From: Lutraria lutraria
Lineage: Eukaryota; Mollusca; Bivalvia; Venerida; Mactridae
Assembly: GCA_964023205.1 (NCBI GenBank)
Contig: OZ026834.1
Span: 31,844,756-31,908,755 of the forward strand
Length of the DNA: 64,000 nt
Reading direction: 5' to 3'
In this document: positions 24,567 through 36,649 of the stretch, piece after piece
Position numbering within the stretch: position 1 is the first letter of the stretch
Layout of the letters: each line of letters starts with the position of its first letter
Translations under genes and position numbers: made by a program
The notes under the pieces: model-generated
Told to the model about the DNA's origin: nothing
Databases searched by the model: none
The model's input: only the letters and a program-made list of their open reading frames with translations

Positions 24567-24840
24567 GCATGACAGCAATGATGTTACATGCTGACATTAT
24601 CTAAATATGGTCGAGCTGGTCTAATTTGATTCACACGACTCTTTATTATTTCGACATTTTCAAAAGCATGCGCATTCTGTCATGATATCTATTATTACAT
24701 TATTATATGACTCGACATAGATTCGTTCCCACGACATAATAGTAAGCAATTCGTAAACTACATAATGCATTTATTAGGTAAAGTTAAGTATAGATGTTTC
24801 TATTTTCAAACTTACCAAATCGTATGATTACTGCAGATGG

Positions 24841-24848
24841 TATATAAA
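24841..24848 (+). promoter_or_regulatory. TATA box of M4 protease 2
   Basis: TATATAAA lies 50 bp before the start codon, in a promoter block (24567-24897) homologous to 19150-19480. Confidence 0.65.
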
Positions 24849-24897
24849 ACGACAATACTTTTGCATTCAGGTATCCACTAAGTATTGTATGACAATC

Positions 24898-27756
24898 ATG
24901 CTGCTTGGATACATTTCAGTGGCACGTTAGTATATTTTCTCTATTCATGTTGGATGTTAATTTATCGTATTTTAACTATCCTCGCAAATCTTTCTATTAT
25001 TTTTGTCAAACGCTGTGAAAATTGATATAAGATTAAAATGCTTGTACAAATGTATTTGTCTTTTACCCACGTATGTTCATGTAATTGATTGTTTTCTGCA
25101 ATTACTCCTTCCAGTGTTCCTAAGTCATCTTACTTCGTTGGCATGGGGAGCACTGCGTGTAGATGCACGTCTCAGAGCAAGAGAGACCATGGAACAACGG
25201 CGACACCAGCTGGGACATTTTGGAAGACGAGCAACGGAGACCCTATCTACAGCCGAGTTATTCCAACTTACCCCTGGTTTGTTCACATTTTATTTATTTC
25301 TTAATCACTCACATATATACATACATCGTTTCTTTCTATTTCTTGTCAATTTCTAGTTCCCAAATTTTATCTTAATATGACCAACTTCAACGTTAAGTTC
25401 ATTAATCTCTCTCATTTGAACACTTTTTAGCATCTGCATAGCATATTTTGTACTTATGTATGCATCCAGTTGTTCGCAATCATGCAGTACAACAAAAAGC
25501 TAGAAATCCATATATATTTGTTACTTTGCCCACATGTAGTAAATAATAACCCTTAAATTGCACTCATGGACAAAAAAAATCAACAGTTTCCAACCAATGT
25601 GTACACTTTGCAATGCTTTACCAATATAGAAATGTAGTACACTACGACAACGCGCACCTGTCGCTGCTAAGATGAAATGTGTTTCGTAAAAGTAAAGGAA
25701 AATAATATAGCACACCAATGTATGGCTATTGAAAGTAAACGAATTGTAATAACAGTTCATGATGTTAATATGTCTCATCTAGGCGTGTAAAGGGGATAAA
25801 GTATTTTTCTGAATGGTCCCACCCGGATGTTTGCCACTAAGATGCCAAAACTTTATCCCGTTTTCAGGCCTTTATCAAATATTCTAACTACATGTACTTG
25901 TGTTTCTGTACTTATGCTATTTTAAACTATCAACAGATGAATCTTTAGAAGAGAAAATTGAAGTAGATGATGCACTAGGCGGCACGGTGGAACGTCTAGA
26001 AGAAACGTACAAAGGCATAAAAGTTTATGACACTGTTGTCACAGTTAGGAAAACAAAGACCGGGGAACTCACCGGTGAAGCAACTGGTACTATAGTTCAG
26101 AACATTGACCAAGACTTACCAGATACTAAATATGTGTTATCAAGTAACGAAGCATTGCATATCGTATTGATGTACGAAGGTGACGATGTTGATGATGTTG
26201 GTGAAATAAAGGTTAATCAATATATTTTCATTGATATGAAAGACGGAGACAAAGCAAAGTTAGTTTACATTGTTTCCTACCTCGTTGATGGGTTTAAACG
26301 ACCGTTTTATATTTTGAACGCGAACAGTGGAACCGTCCTTAAAAACTGGGAAGGTCTGAATTCATATCCATGTTGCCAAGGAAGTAATTTTAAGGCTGTC
26401 GGTGGGAATGAAAAATTGGGGAAAATTTCTTATGGTGACATGCCATATTGTCTGGCTATGCCGTCAGTGAATGGAACGTGCTACCTAGAAAACCAATATG
26501 TACGCGTAGTAGACATGAAACAAACAAATTTCACAAATATAACAGAAACAGCTAGTTTTGATTGCGACTCGGGCTACGATGACGAGATCAATGGAGGATT
26601 CTCACCAGCCATTGATGCATTCTTCTACGGGACTGTAGTTGGTAAAATGTTCGAAGATTGGTTTGGTGGTGCACCTTTAAAAAGTAAAATCGTTCTGCGT
26701 GTTCATTATCACGTAAATTTTTCCAATGCTTTTTGGAATGGAGAAAACAGCACATTTGGAGATGGTGGTGATGATTTTTATCCTTTAACGTCTTTAGATG
26801 TTGTAGGTCATGAAATTGGACACGGCATCACAGAGCAAGCCTCTGATCTTGCGTATTACGATGAACACGGGGCTGTCAATGAAGCATTTTCTGACATAAT
26901 GGGAGAAGCGGCTGAGGCATACTTTACAAGAGCGGATTTCCTCACTGCTGGAAATATCATGAAAATAAAACCCTACCTGCGCGAGTTTGAAATTCCGGAA
27001 AATGATAACAAATCAATCAGTAAGGTAAGCGATATGAACGAAACCATGGATGTGCATCATGGTAGCGGTGTTTTTAGGCGAGTTTGGTATGTTGTTGTCA
27101 AAGAAGAAGGGATGTCCATACGAGATACTGCATCGATATTTCTTCATGCCAACAAAATGTATTGGCACAGCAAGGCGAGTTTTTATGATTGCGGGTGTGG
27201 ACTGCTAATGGCCGCCATGGATCTTGGTTTCCCTACTCTACCATTTAATAAAGCATTTTCAAACATAGGACTTGAACATTGTGATGTTGAATCTCACATT
27301 CTTGGGTTGGATAATAATAAAACAGTTACAGGCGTAACTGTAAGTGAAACAGTTAACCCTGTCTTTAAGATGAAAACACCCGATTGGGCGGACACCTTTC
27401 TGGTTGATGTCACTAGCAGAACTTCTGCTAATTGGGTTTGGATTTCTGTTTTTCGAGGTGGTTGGGACAACGCCACAGATGCATATGTGGAGAAGAAAGG
27501 CGTTTCTATTGCCGAAGGTTTCGATCATGTTCACATTCCAGACTCTGCAGGTGAAACGTTTTATATAAAATTCTCTGTACCAAAGTTCGAATTTGATGAT
27601 AGTACGTCAGACAACGTAACCAGAAGCAATAATTCTTTGAGTGACATTTACAAGATTGATATAACTGCTGGATATACATGTCAGGTGGACTTTACATCGA
27701 ACGAAACCACAAAATGGATGTATAAATTTGATTGTGGACTGGATTGGCTTAACTGA
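24898..27756 (+). CDS. Secreted thermolysin-like (M4) metalloprotease, copy 2
   Basis: Exons 24898-24925, 25115-25276 and 25937-27756 give 669 residues and share exon lengths and phases with copy 1. The protein starts MLLGYISVALFLSHLTSLAW (signal peptide). It keeps the propeptide, HEIGH zinc motif, downstream Glu ligand in HGAVNEAFSD, and catalytic His in MDVHHGSG. The long third exon is visibly almost identical to copy 1, with scattered substitutions clustered near the catalytic His and at the C-terminus. Intron 2 is longer here (660 against 282 bp). Like copy 1 it is expected to be secreted and self-processed. Possible roles in digestion or defence are inference only. The frame 25089-25304 is a shadow of exon 2. 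Confidence 0.93.
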
Positions 27757-27909
27757 AACATTTGAATACATACATGAATGCACATTATCCCAGTGAGGAA
27801 GTGCCTAACACATGTACATTTGTGTATGATATGTGTTCCTCGGACGCCGTCTATTACTAGGCATATTTTATTCTATGTATACAAAACCTTGGTAAAAAGA
27901 AATATTCTG

Positions 27910-27915
27910 AATAAA
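27910..27915 (+). terminator. AATAAA polyadenylation signal of M4 protease 2
   Basis: ATTCTGAATAAAAGTA as in copy 1. Homology with the copy 1 flank fades by about 27990. Confidence 0.6.
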
Positions 27916-27989
27916 AGTAATATATCTCTAGCATAGAAATAAACCATGTTTTGCTCATTCACTCTCAAAATATTGAACGCATGTAATAA

Positions 27990-30537
27990 GTAAAAGCAAT
28001 ACACGTATACATTTGTATATTCAATGTACATTTGTATATAATTTTATATACCACATCTAATAGTCTCACATTGTAATCTTGCAAACACTAGATGCGTTTT
28101 ACTAGATGCTGTACATAAATCCTCACGCACCTTTAAGCGCTATCTGGCTGATTTTAATAGAATAAAAGAGAAAACGTTGTGAACCGATTCACAAATTGGC
28201 ACTCGTTCTGTACAACAACTAAATATTAAGTAAATTAGTTCCCGTTCCATGATATAGTGCACCAAGTTTAAATATTAAGACGCCAGGTGATGTTGGTTAT
28301 CACCAACAAGTAGACATCACGCATCACCGCGTGCAATTTTCTCAATAATGTTATAACGCAATTGTTCGAAAACTACAAAAGTAACGGACGTTTACTTTTT
28401 CAATTCAACTGTGCCACGATATATCATCAAAACAATTCACTTTCTTATTAATAATTTTGCCCGTGATACTGGTATCCGGATTCCGGATACACTGCGATTT
28501 AACCAATCGCATTCTAGTCGCAGTTACGTCCCCTACATTTAGCCCACCATTAGATTTTAGTGCGTGAACGCAGGTTAGTACTGTTATTTTTTATTGTTTT
28601 ATTCCAAATTTTGTTATTTAATGTAATGATTTCCTTACTAGTTGTTATCACTGAACATATAAGTACATGTACACTGTCATGTGTGTGTGTTAGGTAGTCA
28701 TGTCATTGACTAACATTGAGAAATCAAATTAATTTTTAATGCGATCCAAATATTGACATGTGATCGCCTCTTTAGTCTTTATCAAGTCTTTTGCAAAACA
28801 GTTGTGCATTTTTCTGAGCTGTAGGAACATTCATTTTTACTTTAGATATATGGTATTGATCATGAGTTCTTATTGGCAGTCTTGTGACCAATGTATACAG
28901 TATACTGTACTGGATAACGGTGTAGCACAGGATCCAAAAAATATTATGCGCAATAAAAAATTATGCTTTTTCTATACGTAGGTAATATTTTATTGAGCAT
29001 ATTTTTTTTTGGATTGAATACAGGTTCCTGACTAATTTTAATGCATACTTATCCTCAAAATGATGTTTTAACTCTTTGACAATGGTTAGTTATGCATGAT
29101 GAGTGTCTATTACAGATATTATAAGATGCACCGTTATTTGGATAACACCTGTAAACGGGGTACTGACTATACATTGTATGTAACTTGTGGAATTCCCGTT
29201 GTGTTGGAAACTTTTTGTTTCAACTTCAGTCGCTTACAAACCACCTTGCTTTCTTTGGATTCTTCTTTCAAGCAGTGTCTCACCATCATAAATAGTCTTA
29301 TTAGTTGGACTACAGTCCATTTATCATATAAAATGAAAATCCTGGCATGGATCTGAAGGGAATTAATATTTTTTTCACATTTTTAGCTTGACTATTTGAA
29401 GAATATGGAGAGCTATTGTAGTCGCCTTTGCATTGGCGTTGCTTATGGTTGAAGTTTTGCATGCTAGTTACTATCATGCACATATCTCAGTAACCTTTTA
29501 TGGCATTGCTTAAGTGTCCAGGGGTGTCAGACAGACAAGTTAGATATAACTCTTGGTTGGATTTTAGGCTAATTATGGCCCTTTTTTTACTTAAAGGTTC
29601 CAACATGCACATATTATATGAGTAACCATTTCTGGGATTTACTTGAAAATTCATTCTAGTGTTCAGGTGTCACTCTTAAATATTGCATACATATTGGCCA
29701 TATGGAAGTTTGTTTAGTATCAATAACTGAGAACAGTCGAGCATGCTGCCCTGTTTCATCTGTAACGTCTTATTTTCACAATATCCCAATATGACCTGTA
29801 ACGTCTTATTTTCACAATATCCCAATATGACCTGTAACGTCTTATTTTCACAATATCCCAATATGACACCAACAAGACAATCACATTAACTTATATCAAG
29901 TTCTATAATTGAATAATCTATTATACCTTATTCTCCGTAAGTAACTGCCAACTCGTCTTCACAAAAAGCTTTTTGTAAGCACCGGACATTCAGTCTAGTG
30001 GAAATGTAACTTTATTGGACTGAACAATCTTTTAGTAGACCAAAAAGAGTACATACAAAATTTTATATACATGTAATTTGGCTAAACAACATATTTTCGA
30101 GAGTGATAAAAATATCTCATTTTTTGTTCTAAAACATAGTAAAATTATCACTGAGTGAATAATTTACTGGACCATCAGACTACTGACCGATGACCATTTT
30201 AGTCCAAGGTCTGGGGCTAAATTCGAAGACTGCCAACTTCTCACAAATAGTCAGTGGTGGAAAAAGGCCAGATGGCATCAGGCTCTATTTCTTTTTAGTT
30301 TTTACCAAATCAACACTAAGAATATGACTTGTGTCAGTACTTTAGAAATCAGACTCATTTATGATATCCATAGTCTGTAGAGTATAAATGCAATGCTATA
30401 CCTATTGTGCTGGGTTGAAGGTCTGTATTTTGTTAGGTACAAACATGTTAATATGAAACTACAAATGACTTTGATACTATACACCACGAGGTACTAGTAC
30501 TTGTTTGCTACGTTGTTGATTCTCTTTCTGATTTCAG
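27990..30537. other. Intergenic / possible 5' region of the BTBD gene
   Basis: No coding exon is supportable. A less AT-rich patch at 28440-28575 ends in a possible donor (ACGCAG/GTTAGT at 28574) and could be a non-coding first exon of the BTBD gene; this is a guess. About 29390-29600 resembles a bivalve interspersed repeat (TTAGCTTGACTATTTGAAGA). Confidence 0.4.
29761..29868. repeat. 36-bp tandem repeat, three copies
   Basis: Three near-perfect copies start at 29761, 29797 and 29833, each beginning TGTAACGTCTTATTTTCACA. Confidence 0.9.
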
Positions 30538-33401
30538 GTTCTCTCAATCTACAACCATGGTAGAGAATGACTGGCAGTTGGGGAGATCACTAGGCTTGTG
30601 TCTGGGTGAGGTATTTGAACATGGTTTGTGGTATGACATTACATTCACATTCAAGAATTCTGATCAGACACCACAGAAGCCAGTCAAAGCTCACAAGATT
30701 ATTCTTGCTGCCAGAAGTCCAGTGTATCAGGTTTGTTAGATCACTGTGTCTCACTTCCAGCTAAGGCAGAAATTTTTCTTATTCCTGTTCTTTCTTCAAG
30801 AAAAATGACAAAAACAACATGTCTCCCCTGGTCGAAAGTGAGACATATTGTTTGGCCATTCTTCTTATTTTCTTATTTCTATTTCTTCTTCATTAATAAT
30901 GTATCTGACATAGCTTTTGAACTCTCATTGACATTATAGGCATTCAATTAATAAGCAGACACCAAACATAAATTTTTCACTTCTTCTTATATGTACCAGA
31001 TATTCAATATTTGTCGGCAAGAATTTGGTTTTTATTTGAAAACAAATTTCTCTTGTATTAATGAAAAGTTTCTTATCATATTGTTACACAGTCATGTACA
31101 GTTAAATCTGTGAATATAGGCCACCGTTGGGAAGGGCTAAATGTGGCCTACATTGACAGGTCATTTTGTAATAATCAAGGACTTTTTTTTTATATTGGCT
31201 TTTTTCTTAGGGTGGTCTTTATTGGTAGATGATCTCTATCCTCTAACTCAGGTTTTACTAACAAATAAAGACCACCTGTCAATAAAGGCCACATTTTGTC
31301 TTTTCCAAAGATGGTCTATGTTCACAGATTTGACTGCTTATAGAGAATTTAAATGTTGCTTTTAAAATAATTTTCCAATTTTTGCTGTGTTGAGTTACAT
31401 GTATGTACATGTACCTGGTTAACGAATCTTCTTGTTTAATTTCAATTTCCTTTCGTAGGCTATGTTCTTTGGACCTGTTGCTGAGACAAGTGATTCAATT
31501 GAGCTCACTGACACAGATTCTTCTACATTCTCACTGTTTCTTGAGTAAGAATAGATTTTTGCTACACTCTCATTCTCTTTAACATGTTTGAAAGAATCAC
31601 AAAATTGTCTTAGTTTATAACTTTAACCAACAAGCAAATATATCCAGCTGGTGCTAATAATCACTCATTTTTGGTAGAAAAAATCTTCACTCAGTCTCTC
31701 CATAAAAATTGTTGATCCTTCCGTTCTGATTGACGAAGAAAGAATTCAGACTGCCAAAATTTTGTCTAATATCAGCATCTTCTATGTATGTGTCACACAA
31801 ACTGTAAACTGCTACATGGACGTCTTTTGTCAATTTTTCTATTGATCAGAATCATGCAGGTATAAAAATTGTCTGTCATTAAAAATAGGGTTGGTAGGAA
31901 TGTATTTCTTTATCATTTTTTTACTTTTTTGTTTGTGATTCTTGGACCTGCCTCCGTGGTCGAATGGTTAAGGTCGCTGAATTCAAATCACTGTAACCTC
32001 GGAGGGTCATGGGTTCGAGCCAAGCTACCGACCATGTCTCTTCATGTGAGAAAGTAGGCAGTTGCTTACGGAAGATGGGAGTCTAGTAAGGGTTCTTCCC
32101 AGGAATAATGGTTAGGTGAACTGTCAACCTTGTATGACTCTGACTGTTGAAAAGGGGCATAAATCTCAATATAAACAAACAAACATAATATTATTATGAT
32201 TCTTGAAAGTGTACAGAAAGTTAATGTCAAACACTAACATACCACACCATACCATTATTTCATTGTTCTTTCAGGTATTTGTACACAGATTTAACTAGTC
32301 TTAATGAAGAGACAGTACCAAATGTGATGAAGATTGCTGATAAATACCAAGTAACAAAGCTTCTTGCTTTCTGTTGTGATTTTCTGGCCAAACATTTGAG
32401 GGTTGATAATGCTTGCGCTATCTTAGAACTTGCTATGTTTTTTGATGAAAAAGATTTGGAAAAGAAAGCCTTAAATTTCATTGACGATCATGGTGAAAAA
32501 ATAATAAAATCTGAGGGTTTCATGGAAGTTAAGCAGTCGACTCTTCAATACATCCTTAAAGGAGACACGTTTCTTGCTTGGGAAAAGGAAATTTTTGGGG
32601 CGGCCATTGAGTGGGCGGAGCAACAGTGTGAGAATAAATCTATTGCCAAGACTGGTGAAAATGTAAGGAAAGTACTTGGAGATGCATTCAAGTATCTCCG
32701 CCTCCCAACCATACCTATAGAAGAGTTTTCCAGACTCACCTACAGGAAGGATTATCTCTCATTCGAGGATATGGAAGAGTCTGTAAGCTACATAACTGGT
32801 AATAAGGAAGCACAACCATACAACTGTGTGCGTCCAAGGAGGTGCAGACAACTTAAAATGAGGCCAAAACATATGGATGCCGATTTTGATGGACGTCTTG
32901 ACTACATTCACTATATCAATGTTACATCAACTGTGAAAGTCAAAGCGAAAGATGACATAAAGTTAATGGGCTTCGCCATGTCCAGTCTTATCAAGAGCCC
33001 AATATCACCTGACTACATTAATCCTATGACAATGTATACTGTTGGTGTCTCAGTCTCGAGGACAGAGGATGGGGATGATTTGGTATTCACAGGATGATTT
33101 GGTATTCACAAAGATGTTCTACAATAACGCCAGGACACATTATTGTGAAGAGTTTCCTCTTGATATATCTGTAGATATGAAAGCATCTACAGAGCTTTAT
33201 CTGATATTCCACATCATGAGTGATCCACATTGCATGGTTCGGGTACCAGAAATAAAGCCTATACCTAGTGCCCCATTTGGTCCCCGGGAACCAGGGGATC
33301 ATAAAGAGCCGCCATTAGGAATGAAGGTTGTTGAAGTTACTTACATGGATAGCTTGCGATTTGTGGATTTTCTAACTTTTCAGTCACCAACAAATCGTTA
33401 A
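30538..33401 (+). CDS. BTB-BACK-PHR protein (BTBD1/2/3/6-like), frame broken in last exon
   Basis: Coding exons are 30538-30730 (ATG at 30557; the frame is also open upstream to the acceptor), 31459-31544 and 32275-33401. The BTB domain (LGEVFEHGLWYDITFTF, VKAHKIILAARSPVYQAMFF) is followed by a BACK domain (DNACAILELAMFFDEKDLEKKA, FGAAIEWAEQQC) and a PHR domain (DGRLDYIHYINVT, DISVDMKASTELYL). This is the BTBD1/2/3/6 order, typical of Cullin-3 substrate adaptors. A 19-bp tandem duplication at 33073-33110 shifts the frame and gives a TGA at 33095-33097, cutting off the last part of the PHR domain, which continues in another frame to TAA at 33399-33401. Without the extra 19 bp the three exons make exactly 456 codons from the ATG. 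It could be a pseudogene, an allele or an assembly error. Confidence 0.88.
31099..31336. mobile_element. MITE with CAGTTAAATCTGTGAA / TTCACAGATTTGACTG ends
   Basis: 16-bp inverted ends with one mismatch. The interior carries AATAAAGACCACC and AATAAAGGCCACATTTTGTC, as in the relatives at 13250, 38807 and 62940. It lies in BTBD intron 1. Confidence 0.7.
31944..32184 (+). mobile_element. tRNA-derived SINE
   Basis: The head carries an A-box-like GTGGTCGAATGGTTAAGG and a B box GGGTTCGAGCC (32011-32021). A body with TTCCCAGGAATAATGGTTAG and a 3' AAAC repeat tail (32173-32184) follow. It sits in BTBD intron 2 in sense orientation. Confidence 0.8.
33073..33110 (+). repeat. 19-bp tandem duplication breaking the BTBD frame
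   Basis: GGATGATTTGGTATTCACA occurs twice in a row (33073-33091 and 33092-33110). Nineteen is not a multiple of three, so the PHR frame shifts. Confidence 0.95.
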
Positions 33402-33947
33402 TAACTCAATTGTTAAAAAAGTTGAAATGGATTCAGAAACAATGTAGTTTTAGGAAGGTGCACATAAGAATTATATCAGCTTCAAGACTAAAGGGTAGAT
33501 GATAATTAATCTGTTTTATTTAGCACTAATATGACTGAAACTTAATCTTGTTATTTTACTTAATGGAATGTAATATGAAAGCACTTATCAAATTTTAATT
33601 AGTAACTTAATATTTAATCATATAAATTTGAATGATTTAATTTTTTATGTATGTCTTTTAAAGAGATTTGTATACCCTTTCTTTGTTAAGATATTTAACT
33701 TGTGTTTTGAATGAACTTTGCTTGGGCATTATTATTGATATTTTGTGTTCAAAATATTTACATAACTGTGTGCACGTTTACTTCATGCATCTTACATTTT
33801 TGTTTTTTACTTTTGATTTTGTTGGATAGGGACGTAACACATTCAGTATTTTGTCATGTGACTGGATAAATTGTATATACATACATATACTTACCTCCTC
33901 CAATATTGGCTGGAACACAGAAGATTGCTCCACGAATATAAAATGCT

Positions 33948-34111
33948 GTAAAACCTCAATGTTAAGACCACCCTCAGGACCATAGAGTAGTGAGGTGGTC
34001 TTTTTGTCATGTTGAAGTATTACAAACGTTATTGAAAGCTTTTAGAAAGTAAGTGGCTGTTTACATGAGGCAGTCTGTATAGTGATGTAATCACTGCGGG
34101 GTTTTATTGTA
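33948..34111. mobile_element. Possible MITE (GTAAAACCTC / GGGGTTTTATTGTA ends)
   Basis: Imperfect inverted ends flank a segment with GACCACC..GGTGGTC. Weak evidence. Confidence 0.35.
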
Positions 34112-34135
34112 TGCATACAGTTTGGTTATCTCAAT

Positions 34136-34430
34136 TTATTATACCCCCGCAAACCAAGTTTAAGAGGGGGTATATTGGAGTCACTCTGTCGGTCAGTCAG
34201 TCGTTGGTCGGTCAGTCCGTCCGTCCGCATAAAGTTTGTGGAGCGAACAACTTCCACATTTTTTAAGCTATTGCAACGAAACTTGGAATATGTTATCACC
34301 ATGAAGTGTAGATGTGCAAGACACAATTTTCATGCCCAGCGATTCACTCATTGCAGAGTTATGTCCCCCTGAACTTAGCCGTATAATGTACTATTGTAGT
34401 ATTAGTGTCAAAGTGGCGGCGGGGTATTAG
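34136..34430 (+). mobile_element. Bivalve-type interspersed repeat (GGTCAGTCCGTCCGTCCG family)
   Basis: ATACCCCCGCAAACCAAG, GGGTATATTGGAGTCACTC, GTCAGTCCGTCCGTCCG and AACGAAACTTGGAATATG are hallmarks of a repeat abundant in bivalve genomes. The ends have GC-rich CCCCGC / GGCGGGG inverted pieces. Confidence 0.6.
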
Positions 34431-36295
34431 TCACCTCTGTGACTGCTCTAGTTTGGTGTGTTGTCTTGATCTTCCTAAACTGACTTAACTCTGAATACAC
34501 TGTTCCAGTAGTTTCTTTTTAAATGTTAAGTCCATTTATCCTGTCATTGAGTGGTTATGGCTCAGAACGTGTTAATTATCACCTCAGAAACTATTATTGA
34601 AGGAGAAAGGCAAAAACAAACAAAAACTTATGCACAATTTCTTTGTAAGCTTTATTTTGGATTTTATCTTCTTCAATATTTTCATCTTCAGCTGTCTCCT
34701 TATTTCAATGCACTGAAATCAACAAGAATAGAAAAAATCAATGTCAAGGGAAGTATAATAACAAAAAATATTAAACTAACAAAAGAAATTCAGCCTAACT
34801 TATGCTGGCAGTCATTATATGATTCTGCTGTGGGTGATAATTAAATACAGTACATCCAGTTCAAATCAGAATATTATTTATATTTATACTTATGATATTG
34901 AAGGAAGGCATTATGAATTTGTTATAAGAGTACCCATTGCTGTACTAGGGGTCCTGATTTCAAAACTCTAATTATAAGCTTTTTTCTCCACAAGTCGGCC
35001 TTAAGTGCTTGTTGAGTAAGTTTTTATCAAAGGAAGAAGTCAGTTTAGAAAAGTGGGGGAAAAGTCACAATATGTATAATGAATGTAATAAAAAATATGA
35101 CATTGTTCTCAGTGATTCTGTATTCGCATATGTTTAGTCTTTTTATAAGCTTACTGGTAAATTATTCATTCCATAGCACATTATTTGCACATTTACATCC
35201 TTTTATATAGAATCAGGTATTTTATTCAAATATTATTATATTAGTACACAAAATGAAATAGTTTAATTTCTATTTTACATTTTGATGTAGAGTTATTTGA
35301 CTGTGAATATTTATGTGAATTTCATTGTTTATAGTTTATTTACAGATATTTAAGTTGTTTGTTTTTGCATGCATTTATTTGTTGAAACACGGATACATGT
35401 ATACTGTACATTATACATGTAGCTATTTATTCCAGGGTAGTTATATCACAATACTATCACAATATTATATACTTGTTACGATTCTGTAACAGGAAGTTTG
35501 ATGATCAGATATGTTTATACTGCAGAATCATGTTATTTTTTTTGGGGGGGGGGGATCCTAACCATTTGTATAATGATTACTTTGGTATAATGGATTCCAT
35601 TTCTGTTTCTGAATCGGGATGCTTTTGATGTATTGTAGCAGTTTAAATCCTATGTGTCTCATGTTTGATGAAATCTTCATGTAGTTTATATAATATATAA
35701 TATATGTACTTATTGCTTATTGTTTTTCTAGTATAATATACTTATGTTTATTGACATGTTGTGTTTAACCAGATGTAGCTTTTAGTTGTACAAATGTGGT
35801 TCATTTTTATTTACTTGTGTTTAATTATAAATACATTAAAAGATGGGAAATACCGTACTCCCAGTAAGCTCAAAGTGCTAAGGTGAGCTGATCCTAAATA
35901 ATGTTGCAAAATACTGTGTATTATTCAATATGTCAATACATGTAAGACATACTGTTTGTACACATTTGTTATCTAGGCTGTTGTTTTATTTTTCTATTTA
36001 TTACATGTTGGCATTATTGTTTGGTGTTCGAAAGATTTTACATATTTTCTGTAATTATTATTTTGTTAAAATTTAGGTTGTACATTTGTTAAGAAGTTAA
36101 GAATTTTATCAAAAGTAAGATTAGTGGCTGTGATAGATTTATGAAATAATAGAAGAATATGTTGCCAGTTTTTATTACCTTTTCTTCCAACAAATAGTTT
36201 CTTGAAATTATTGAATTATGTGTACTGGACTGTAGTTGAAGGATTTAGAAATTGAGCATATAGGCTAATAGTCTCTTGAGTAAAACTTGCTTGCT

Positions 36296-36475
36296 AAATC
36301 CCAACCGTGACAAAATTTAGTATGTGAGGAAGCTGCCCAGTTAGCTTACTGAAGGTTGGTGGTTCTACCCAGTTGTAAGCCTGGGGTTTTCCGACACAGT
36401 TCAATCTGAAAAGTCTCCAAATGACCCTGTCTGTTGGTTTGACATTAAACACCAGTGCCATGAAATGGAATGAAT
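36296..36475 (+). mobile_element. SINE-like repeat
   Basis: GAGGAAGCTGCCCAGTTAGC, GGTTGGTGGTTCTACCCAG and a terminal GACATTAAACACCAGTGCC match the layout of a common bivalve SINE-like repeat ending in a GACGTTAAAC-type motif. Confidence 0.55.
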
Positions 36476-36649
36476 GAGTAATGTTCAATCTCTCTTCTCT
36501 GTATTCTGTCATAAATCATTGTTTGAAAACCAGTCTGGAATCCAAAGTCTCTGATTGGATTATTCTTATCTCAGTGTCCTGTTTGACCAATCATAATGGT
36601 TGATTTTTTAATTTTACAGACTGGTATCATAAGATTTGAATGTTCTTAC

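Larger units (their letters stand above)
33402..36649. other. BTBD 3' region and intergenic sequence
   Basis: AT-rich. It contains the repeats at 33948, 34136 and 36296 but no supportable coding exon. A minus-strand segment at 33891-33945 is bounded by TTTACAG and could supply a last exon for the LRRC74-like gene (18 codons to TAA). Because it abuts a transposon-like end I do not accept it. Confidence 0.45.

Noticed and set aside
31944..32184. True tRNA gene
   Set aside because: Pol III boxes are present but the sequence does not fold into a full cloverleaf and continues into a SINE body and AAAC tail.
33891..33945. Candidate terminal exon of the LRRC74-like gene on the minus strand
   Set aside because: The acceptor and phase fit, but it gives only 18 unremarkable codons and overlaps the edge of a transposon-like end; it could equally be chance.
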